A DNA stretch of 8,337 bases from an uncultured Fimbriimonadales bacterium. GTDB taxonomy: Bacteria; Armatimonadota; Fimbriimonadia; Fimbriimonadales; GBS-DC. Positions 1 to 5,147 of the stretch are shown piece after piece. Both the position numbers and the translations under genes were made by a program. Positions within the stretch are counted from its first letter, which is position 1. Every line of letters begins with the position of its first letter. The notes below the pieces were generated by a model that was not told the DNA's origin, made no database searches, and saw nothing but the letters and a program-made list of their open reading frames with translations. Location: positions 1 to 8,337 of the forward strand of contig CALAMM010000094.1 of assembly GCA_937925775.1 (NCBI GenBank). Direction: 5' to 3'.

Positions 1-174
1 TGGGGCGACGATATCGACTACTGGATGATAGACGAGTTTGTGCGCGTCGTTGCAGGCGCACCGCGGCAGGTGCTGGCGACAGGCGAAGACGGCTATCGCG
101 CGGCGTCCGTGGCGATTGCTGGGTACGAATCGGTCAAACGCCGAGAGCCAGTGCCCGTGCAGACAAGTCCTTGA
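1..174 (+). CDS. Gfo/Idh/MocA family oxidoreductase, C-terminal fragment
   Basis: The frame is open from the first base to a TGA at 172-174, giving the last 57 residues of a protein whose start lies outside the window. The text includes DEFVRVVAGAPRQVLATGEDGYR and then a stretch ending AIAGYESVKRREPV. This matches the usual end of Gfo/Idh/MocA NAD(P)-dependent sugar or cyclitol dehydrogenases: a helix with a conserved F-hydrophobic pattern, a GEDG(x)RA turn, and a last helix of the A-x-YES type followed by a strand carrying the final V. The Rossmann domain and catalytic EKP motif are not in view, so the substrate cannot be inferred. The gene converges on the photolyase gene. The assignment rests only on this C-terminal pattern. 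Confidence 0.72.
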   Translation, partial: WGDDIDYWMIDEFVRVVAGAPRQVLATGEDGYRAASVAIAGYESVKRREPVPVQTSP

Positions 175-207
175 AAGCCTCCCTGAGGCTATTGCGTGGC
201 TGGGACA

Positions 208-238
208 GTCTCGCTAAGCACACTTCGTTAGCGGGGAC
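208..238. repeat. Imperfect inverted repeat just downstream of the oxidoreductase end
   Basis: CGCTAA at 212-217 pairs perfectly with TTAGCG at 228-233 around a 10-base loop. An outer GTC/GAC pair (208-210 with 236-238) is separated by a small internal bulge. It lies 34 bases after the TGA of the upstream gene, with no T-run on either side, so it is more likely a dispersed repeat unit or RNA-processing hairpin than a classical intrinsic terminator. Confidence 0.45.
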
Positions 239-250
239 GCCGAGCATGTG

Positions 251-280
251 GCAGGGGCAGACCAGTGTGTCTGCCCCTGC
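251..280. terminator. Perfect 12-bp hairpin between convergent genes (bidirectional terminator or REP-like unit)
   Basis: GCAGGGGCAGAC at 251-262 is exactly complementary to GTCTGCCCCTGC at 269-280, with the 6-base loop CAGTGT. The 12-bp GC-rich stem would form on either strand. It lies between the + strand oxidoreductase end and the - strand photolyase end, where a shared terminator is expected. Neither flank has a run of T, so Rho-independent termination is not certain. A dispersed palindromic repeat that also blocks read-through is equally consistent. Confidence 0.5.
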
Positions 281-293
281 AGCGGCATAGGGT

Positions 294-345
294 GGTGGGT
301 CGCACCTGCGTGTGCCCCCTGCATTTCAAGGGCTGGCACGCAGGT
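294..345. repeat. Degenerate repeat pair forming a second hairpin next to the photolyase stop
   Basis: ACCTGCGTG at 304-312 pairs exactly with CACGCAGGT at 337-345. After a 4-base internal mismatch, CCCT at 317-320 pairs with AGGG at 329-332, leaving the loop 321-328. The left part (from about 294) resembles a degraded direct copy of the perfect hairpin at 251-280, and the right part resembles an inverted copy: GTAGGAGCAGACC on the - strand against GCAGGGGCAGACC. The structure begins 6 bases beyond the photolyase stop and could terminate that transcript, but it lacks a clear U-tract. Confidence 0.4.
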
Positions 346-351
346 CTGCTC

Positions 352-1872
352 CTACTGTTCGAACAGCTCCAGTTGGAATTGGGGAGTTGGACGAGGGCGC
401 GGCTCGCGTTGGGAGCGGCGGCTGTGGCGTTGTAGGATCTGTTCGCTGATGGCTTTTGCTTCAGGGGTACTGTAGGCGCGCCGCAGCTTCTCGCGGGCGG
501 CGCGCGCCGCCGCCTCGTGCGCCACGATGGGCGCGGGGTAGTCCACGCCGATGATGCAGCCGTACGCGCGCTGCATTTCAAGCGGCATGCGGTACGGCTC
601 GTGAATCCACGCTGCTGGCACACGCCGCAACTCTGGAACCCAACGGCGAATGAACACGCCCGTCGGGTCTTGGTCGTACGACTGTTTCACTACATTATAA
701 ATACGGAACGCGCTAATGCCCGTGCTGCCCGACTGCATCTGGATTTGGCTCCAGTGGATGCCCGGCTCATAGTCCACAAAGAGCCGCGCAAGATGCAACC
801 CCACCGCGCGCCACGGCTGCCAGAGATGATAGCACGCAAAAGCTGTCAACATCGCACGCATGCGAAAGTTAATCCAGCCAGTGGCGTGGAGCATGCGCAT
901 GCAAGCGTCTACAAAGGGGTAGCCCGTGCGTCCGTGCGCCCAAGCGTCGAACAACGCGGGATCGATTTCCGTGCGTTCGTGGGCGAGCGCGGGGTGCATC
1001 GGCTCGAACTCGATGCTGGGCAGGCTCTCAAGGCGTTGCATGAAGTGGCTGCGCCAGCCGAGCCGCGATTCGAACGCTTGCAAGGCGCGCAGGAGCCCCG
1101 CCTGTTTCGGGTCGTCGCCCACCTGCTCGATGCGTCGGCGCGTGGCTTGCACGACCTCGCGCAGTGAGAGCACGCCATACGCCCGATAGGGCGACAGGCG
1201 CGAGCATGCGCTCGGCGCGGTCAGGGGCGACGACAGCCCCCGCGCATAGCGGCGCACGCGATGACCGAGAAAACTGCGGAGCAGCGCCAGCCCGCGCGTG
1301 CGACCGCCTCGCTGTGCATAGGGGCAATCATCATCGCCGACCGATACAGGCAGGGCATCGGAGCGCAACGGCGGAATGCGCAGATGCGTCGGCGCAGGAA
1401 CCAACGGCTGGCTCATCGCAGCTTCCCAATGCTCGCGCCAGCCCGTGCGCGACGATAACCCCCGAATCACACCATCTTGGGGGAGCTCATAAAACGGCAC
1501 GCCCCGCGCCCGCGCCCAGCGACGCACCGCCTTGTCGCGCTGGAAAGTCCAGTTGTTCCCGATTTCCATGTGCGCCCACAGCGCACCGATGCCATGCGCT
1601 TGATGGATCGCCTCCAGCGTCTCGACAGCATCACCTACCCGCACTATCAGCCCAGACGCCCTGCCAGCCCGCTCGCCCAGCGCACGGTCCAACTCCAGCA
1701 GGCACTCGCGAATAAAACGCCACTGCCGATTCGAAGCGTCTGGCTGACGCCACAACTCCGGCTCCACAATATAAAGCGGCAACACCCACCCACGCTGGCT
1801 CGCTTCATACAAAGGCGCGTGGTCAAAAACCCTCAAATCACGCTTAAACCACACTACCTGCAACGGCGGCAC
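352..1872 (-). CDS. Photolyase/cryptochrome family flavoprotein
   Basis: The 506-residue protein belongs to the DNA photolyase/cryptochrome family, FAD proteins that use blue light to reverse UV pyrimidine dimers or to signal. The N-terminal antenna-type alpha/beta domain (about 5-135) opens with VVWFKRDLRVFDHAPL. The helical FAD domain (about 220-430) has SRLSPYRAYGVLSLREV, FESRLGWRSHF (267-277), GRTGYPFVDACMRML (314-328), LFVDYEPG (364-371) and RIYNVVKQS (390-398). By hand alignment with the E. coli enzyme, the segment at 373-382 reads HWSQIQMQSG where WQWAAS-type residues are usual. The flavin-proximal Trp382 is therefore Ile377 and Asn378 is His373, a variant I recall from a large bacterial clade of this family. 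The tail (481-506) is Arg/Pro/Gln-rich and ends QLELFEQ. The start is a GTG at 1872, because the overlapping ATG reads into a stop. Repair activity is likely but not proven. Confidence 0.9.
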   Translation of the reverse strand: MPPLQVVWFKRDLRVFDHAPLYEASQRGWVLPLYIVEPELWRQPDASNRQWRFIRECLLELDRALGERAGRASGLIVRVGDAVETLEAIHQAHGIGALWAHMEIGNNWTFQRDKAVRRWARARGVPFYELPQDGVIRGLSSRTGWREHWEAAMSQPLVPAPTHLRIPPLRSDALPVSVGDDDCPYAQRGGRTRGLALLRSFLGHRVRRYARGLSSPLTAPSACSRLSPYRAYGVLSLREVVQATRRRIEQVGDDPKQAGLLRALQAFESRLGWRSHFMQRLESLPSIEFEPMHPALAHERTEIDPALFDAWAHGRTGYPFVDACMRMLHATGWINFRMRAMLTAFACYHLWQPWRAVGLHLARLFVDYEPGIHWSQIQMQSGSTGISAFRIYNVVKQSYDQDPTGVFIRRWVPELRRVPAAWIHEPYRMPLEMQRAYGCIIGVDYPAPIVAHEAAARAAREKLRRAYSTPEAKAISEQILQRHSRRSQREPRPRPTPQFQLELFEQ

Positions 1873-1878
1873 ATCGAG

Positions 1879-1884
1879 ATTGTA
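1879..1884 (-). promoter_or_regulatory. Candidate -10 box of the photolyase gene, very close to its start
   Basis: TACAAT on the - strand (5 of 6 matches to TATAAT) ends six bases before the GTG at 1872. Transcription would then begin at or next to the start codon, which implies a leaderless or nearly leaderless mRNA. No good -35 lies 16-18 bases upstream. A TTGACT on the same strand (1918-1913) is 28 bases away, too far for a standard sigma-70 pair. The box could be fortuitous. Confidence 0.3.
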
Positions 1885-1933
1885 CCCCCACAGCCATTTG
1901 GTCTGACCCCTGAGTCAAATCCGTTCACCTGCC

Positions 1934-1950
1934 GATAATACTTCGTGAGG
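1934..1950 (+). promoter_or_regulatory. Candidate -10 box and ribosome binding site of the receiver-kinase gene
   Basis: GATAAT (1934-1939) is a fair -10 element. GTGAGG (1945-1950), whose GAGG ends 8 bases before the ATG at 1959, is a usable Shine-Dalgarno site and supports that start. No clear -35 element is seen at the expected spacing. If both elements are real the leader is only a few bases long, so the -10 call is the weaker of the two. Confidence 0.35.
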
Positions 1951-1958
1951 CGAGCGGT

Positions 1959-3158
1959 ATGGCCGAGCGCGTGCTCATCGTGGACGACGAAGAAGATTTA
2001 CGCTATGTCTACACCCGCCAGCTGCGCGGCGACGGCTACCTGCTGGACACGGCAGCGGACGGCGAAGAAGCGATTGAAAAGATACGGCACAACGAGTACG
2101 CCGTAATCCTGACTGATATGCGTATGCCGCGCAAAGACGGGTTGGCGGTCATCGCCGCGGCGCGCGAGCATCTGCCCGACGCTGAGATTATCGTGCTGAC
2201 AGGGCACGGCTCGCTGGAGAACGCGCTTCAGGCATTCAAAGCGGGCAACATCTTCGAGTACCTGCTCAAACCGCTGGACGATATCGCGGTGCTCAACACG
2301 GTCGTTGCCCGCGCCCTCGAACGACGCAATCTGCGCAAACACAATCGCGAACTGTTCGAGCAGCTCCAACGCGCCTATGAGGAGCTGCGCCAGAAGTCTG
2401 AGGCGCTCATCCAGCAGGAAAAGATGTCGGCGATTGGCACCCTCGCCGCTGGCGTGGCACACGAACTGAATAACCCGCTCACCGCCGTGGTCGGCTTCGC
2501 GCAACTGGTTTCCGAGAAACTGCGTTCGAACCGCCCCGCGAACTGGAGCGACACGGAGTACGAGCGCGTCGCTCAGGCGATAGAGAACTTGGTGCAAGGA
2601 GCGCACCGCGCACGCGATATCGTGAGCTGCCTCCTGCGCTTCGCCCGCACCTCCAGACCTGATGCACGCAGCCTGGTGGACATCAATCAGATACTGCGCG
2701 ACTCTTTTGTGTTCACAGAGCATTTGCTACTGCGCCACGGGATTACCCTCGTAAAGCAGCTCGCGCCTGACCTTCCGCCTGTGTGGGGCAACGCCGCGCG
2801 CCTGCAACATGTGTTCACGAACCTCCTCATCAACGCGCAGCAAGCCACGCCGAACGGCGGCACCGTGCGCGTCCTCACAGAGCGCAACGAGGAGCCGAAG
2901 GGGGTCTGGATTCATGTGGAGGATACAGGGCATGGCATCCCCCCTGAAGATTTAGAGAAGATTTTCGAACCGTTCTACACACGCAAAGCGGAGGGTACGG
3001 GGCTGGGACTGTCGATTGCCAAACAGATTGTGGAAGAGCATGGAGGCGAGATTCGGGTCTTCAGCAAAGTCGGTCAGGGCACGCGATTCTCTGTGTTCCT
3101 CCCCGCCACAGAGGCACAGACCGTTGACCCCTCCCTCACGAATCGGGAAGCCGCCTAA
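1959..3158 (+). CDS. Response-regulator receiver fused to an NtrB-like histidine kinase
   Basis: The 399-residue protein is cytoplasmic, with no membrane segment. Residues 1-120 are a CheY-like receiver with acidic Asp9/Asp10, phospho-acceptor Asp53 (LTDMRMP), Thr81 (VLTG) and Lys104 (LLKP). A charged heptad-like helix (about 118-155) leads into a dimerisation/phosphotransfer domain with His168 in VAHELNNPL. The ATPase domain has the N box (NLLINAQQA, 288-296), G1 box (DTGHGI, 322-327), F box (FEPFYT, 336-341) and G2 box (GTGLGL, 346-351). All catalytic residues are present, so it should autophosphorylate at His168. The receiver replaces a sensor domain, so the protein probably takes its input as phosphate on Asp53 from another kinase, or the His passes phosphate to Asp53. 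The HELNNPL box resembles NtrB-class kinases. No separate DNA-binding regulator is adjacent, so the output is unknown. Confidence 0.93.
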   Translation: MAERVLIVDDEEDLRYVYTRQLRGDGYLLDTAADGEEAIEKIRHNEYAVILTDMRMPRKDGLAVIAAAREHLPDAEIIVLTGHGSLENALQAFKAGNIFEYLLKPLDDIAVLNTVVARALERRNLRKHNRELFEQLQRAYEELRQKSEALIQQEKMSAIGTLAAGVAHELNNPLTAVVGFAQLVSEKLRSNRPANWSDTEYERVAQAIENLVQGAHRARDIVSCLLRFARTSRPDARSLVDINQILRDSFVFTEHLLLRHGITLVKQLAPDLPPVWGNAARLQHVFTNLLINAQQATPNGGTVRVLTERNEEPKGVWIHVEDTGHGIPPEDLEKIFEPFYTRKAEGTGLGLSIAKQIVEEHGGEIRVFSKVGQGTRFSVFLPATEAQTVDPSLTNREAA

Positions 3159-3247
3159 TCCCACCTGCGCGCCCCACTCACTGAATCTCAAGTGGAGAAT
3201 GCCTCGCCCAGTGTGGCATAATTGCTTTACAGGTGAAACTTGCTCAC

Positions 3248-3294
3248 GCTCGCGTCCGTAAAGTATCGATACGAGTTTAACGGACGGAGCGAGC
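3248..3294 (+). promoter_or_regulatory. Long imperfect hairpin or operator around a GTATCGATAC palindrome
   Basis: GCTCG (3248-3252) pairs with CGAGC (3290-3294). CGTCCGT (3253-3259) pairs with ACGGACG (3280-3286), and AAA (3260-3262) with TTT (3276-3278), with a 3-base bulge (3287-3289) and a 1-base bulge (3279). The apex contains the perfect 10-bp palindrome GTATCGATAC (3263-3272). As RNA this is a stable stem in the 5' leader; as DNA it is a nested dyad suited to a dimeric repressor. No known riboswitch consensus was recognised. Confidence 0.45.
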
Positions 3295-3310
3295 CATCCA
3301 CCCAGTTTGC

Positions 3311-3315
3311 AGGAG
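3311..3315 (+). promoter_or_regulatory. Ribosome binding site fixing the hydrolase start
   Basis: AGGAG ends 8 bases before the ATG at 3324. It decides the start in favour of this ATG over an in-frame TTG at 3240. The TTG would add 28 residues unlike the family and would translate through the hairpin. Confidence 0.7.
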
Positions 3316-3323
3316 CCGAAACG

Positions 3324-4169
3324 ATGCAGACGACAACGCAACCGATGAAGCAACAGCGCACGACCCGCGTCGCGGCGTTGCTCATGTGCGCTCCCAGCGC
3401 GTACGACTTGCTCTACGAGATCAACGCTTGGATGCACCTGAGCAATAAGCCCGATAAGCAGCTGGCTTGGCGCCAGTGGGAGATGCTTTATCGCACGCTG
3501 ACCGAACAGGTCGGAATCCCGGTGCGCCTGATTGAGCAGGCGAGCGAAGCGCCCGACATGGTGTTCACTGCCAACGCGGGGCTACCACTGCCTGGCAAGC
3601 AGGTTGTGCTGTCGCGCTTCCGTCATCCAGAGCGTCAGGTGGAGGAGCCGTACTTCGAGCAGTGGTTTCGTGAGCAGGGCTACACGGTGCATTTGATGCC
3701 GTCCGATTGCGCGTTTGAAGGCGAGGGCGATGCCTTCCTGATTGACGGACTGATCGTGGCAGGCTACCGAAAACGCACCGACATCTGCGCCCACCGCTAC
3801 CTTAGCCAGCTCACAGGGCTGGAGGTCTTGAGCTTGGAGCTGGTGGACGACCGCTGGTACCACTTGGATACCTGCTTTCTGCCGCTTGGGGGGCGACTGG
3901 TCGCTTACTATCCTGAAGCGTTCGACTGGTACGCGCGGCGCGTGATTGAGCAACATTTTGAGACCATCCCCGTCAGCCCTGAAGAAGCCCTTCGGTTCGC
4001 CTGCAACTCGGTGGTCATCGACAAGCATGTCGTGATGCCTGCAGGCTGCCCCATCTTGCGGTTCTACTTAGAGGAGCGTGGCTACACGGTACACGAGATC
4101 CCCATGACCGAGTTCATCAAGTCGGGTGGGGCTTGCAAGTGCTTGACGCTCTACTTGCTGGAAGATTAG
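3324..4169 (+). CDS. Guanidino-group hydrolase (DDAH/arginine dihydrolase-like, amidinotransferase superfamily)
   Basis: The 281-residue cytosolic enzyme has the pentein (alpha/beta propeller) pattern of dimethylarginine dimethylaminohydrolases, arginine deiminases and the N-terminal domain of cyanobacterial arginine dihydrolase. These hydrolyse a guanidino carbon through a Cys thioester. Visible motifs are MCAPSAYDLLYEINAWM (21-37), PDMVFTANAGL (77-87) with Asn84, FEGEGDAFL (131-139), the catalytic His in WYHLDTCF (His180) and KSGGACKCLTL (266-276). By position in KSGGxxKC the nucleophile should be Cys273, with a second Cys at 271. The YEINxWM and FTANAG blocks resemble the arginine dihydrolase/AgrE domain more than mammalian DDAH. 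Free arginine giving ornithine, or methylarginine giving citrulline, are both possible. No ornithine cyclodeaminase domain is attached. The stop overlaps that of the convergent permease gene. Confidence 0.88.
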   Translation: MQTTTQPMKQQRTTRVAALLMCAPSAYDLLYEINAWMHLSNKPDKQLAWRQWEMLYRTLTEQVGIPVRLIEQASEAPDMVFTANAGLPLPGKQVVLSRFRHPERQVEEPYFEQWFREQGYTVHLMPSDCAFEGEGDAFLIDGLIVAGYRKRTDICAHRYLSQLTGLEVLSLELVDDRWYHLDTCFLPLGGRLVAYYPEAFDWYARRVIEQHFETIPVSPEEALRFACNSVVIDKHVVMPAGCPILRFYLEERGYTVHEIPMTEFIKSGGACKCLTLYLLED

Positions 4170-5092
4170 TTGCCCAGGTCGGAGGGTGGCTTCATCTTGC
4201 CCAGCAGCCCCATCAGCGCAACGACGGTGAGCAGGTAGGGGAGCATCAACAGCAGGTCGGTCGGTAGCTGCATGCCGAACAGGGGCTGACCTTGAAGGCG
4301 CATCTGCAGCGCTTCGAAGAATCCGAACCCCAGCGCGGCGCCCGCCGCGCCCAGCGGATGCCACCTGCCGAAAATCAACGCCGCCAGCGCAATAAACCCT
4401 CTGCCTGCGCTCATGTTCTCGCGGAACTGACCAGTCGCCGCCAGCACCAGAAACGCCCCCGCCATGCTGGCAAACACGCCCGACCACATCACACCAAGAT
4501 AACGCATGCGCATAACTGGCACCCCCATCGTGCGCGCCTTGACCGAATCGTTGCCCACCGCGTTCACACGCAAACCCCAGCGCGTGTAAGTGAGCAGCGC
4601 CAGCAGAACGAAAGGCAATAGAAGCGCCAACACAGTGAGCCAGCTCTGGTCTTTCAGCAACGCGCCAAGCAGCGGGAGCGACTCCATCCCGCCCAGTGGG
4701 ATTGGCGCGAACATGGGCACGACAGAGGTCTGCCCTGCCTCTTCGCGCGGCACAATCAACTGGCGGAAGAGATAAGTGCTGAGTCCCAGCGCAAGCAGGT
4801 TGATTGCCACGCCGCTAACGATATGATCAGTACGCCATGCTTGCGTGGCGACCGCGTGGAGCAGGGCGAGGGTTATGCCAACCAAGATGGCACAGCCCAG
4901 CCCCACCAGTGGCGAGCCGGTAAGCAGTGCGCCCAGCGCCGCAGCGAACGCGCCCATCAGAATCTTGCCTTCCAGCCCGATGTTGATAACGCCTACCCGC
5001 TCGCTCATCAGCCCGCCCAGCGCCGCCAAGATGAGCGGCGTCGCCTGCCGAATCGCCGCGCCGAACAGTTGCCCATCGAAAATCTCACCCAT
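4166..5092 (-). CDS. BMP/Nup-type nucleoside ABC transporter permease (NupQ/YufQ-like)
   Basis: This 308-residue, largely hydrophobic inner-membrane protein belongs to the branched-chain/ribose-type permease superfamily (BPD_transp_2), in the branch that partners BMP-family lipoproteins for nucleoside uptake. Typical blocks are SERVGVINIGLEGK (30-43), TDHIVSGVAINLLALGLS (88-105), the cytoplasmic coupling segment AVGNDSVKARTMGV (178-191) and AGRGFIALAALIFGRWHP (229-246). About eight to ten membrane helices are visible. The ATG at 5092 is chosen because GAGG (5103-5100) lies 7 bases upstream; a GTG at 5098 in the same frame is too close to that site. It lies 55 bases downstream of the partner permease, so the two form an operon. 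Substrate class is inferred from family only; a purine nucleoside or related compound is likely. Confidence 0.9.
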   Translation of the reverse strand: MGEIFDGQLFGAAIRQATPLILAALGGLMSERVGVINIGLEGKILMGAFAAALGALLTGSPLVGLGCAILVGITLALLHAVATQAWRTDHIVSGVAINLLALGLSTYLFRQLIVPREEAGQTSVVPMFAPIPLGGMESLPLLGALLKDQSWLTVLALLLPFVLLALLTYTRWGLRVNAVGNDSVKARTMGVPVMRMRYLGVMWSGVFASMAGAFLVLAATGQFRENMSAGRGFIALAALIFGRWHPLGAAGAALGFGFFEALQMRLQGQPLFGMQLPTDLLLMLPYLLTVVALMGLLGKMKPPSDLGN

Positions 5093-5147
5093 CAGCACAC
5101 CTCGTTCGCACCTTGCCTCCTACCGACTTCCAATAGCGCGTGCGACC

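Larger units (their letters stand above)
3159..3323 (+). promoter_or_regulatory. Intergenic region with extended -10 promoter and structured leader
   Basis: These 165 bases separate the kinase stop from the hydrolase ATG. TGGCATAAT at 3214-3222 is an extended -10 (TGn then CATAAT, 5 of 6 matches). A weak TGGAGA lies about 18 bases upstream as a possible -35. Transcription from here would start near 3229 and give a leader of about 95 bases containing the hairpin annotated separately. This suggests the hydrolase gene has its own promoter rather than depending on kinase read-through. Confidence 0.4.

Noticed and set aside
319..582. 12-base identity CTGCATTTCAAG at 319-330 and 571-582
   Set aside because: A 12-base match is expected by chance about once or twice in a window of this size, and one copy is within coding sequence.
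228..623. Minus-strand frame of 131 codons covering the repeat island and the photolyase end
   Set aside because: It overlaps the photolyase C-terminus in another frame, crosses three hairpins and gives a low-complexity Arg/Ser/Pro protein.
891..902. Perfect palindrome GCATGCGCATGC
   Set aside because: It lies inside the photolyase coding sequence and encodes conserved residues around CMRML; such short palindromes are expected in GC-rich codons.
517..1938. Several long + strand frames opposite the photolyase gene (e.g. 517-1167, 1164-1715, 1477-1938)
   Set aside because: They are antisense shadows: compositionally biased in Ala/Arg/His/Pro with no family motif, while the - strand frame is an unmistakable photolyase.
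1998..2723. 241-codon - strand frame opposite the receiver-kinase gene
   Set aside because: The + strand has every receiver and kinase motif in order; the opposite frame has no recognisable domain and arises from the GC-rich codon pattern.
3166..3196. Weak CCACT/AGTGG dyad after the kinase stop as a terminator
   Set aside because: The stem is only 5 bp with a 12-base loop and no T-run, too weak to call.
3240..3323. TTG start that would lengthen the hydrolase by 28 residues
   Set aside because: The ATG at 3324 has AGGAG at 8 bases, and the extra residues fall in the hairpin leader and do not resemble the family N-terminus.
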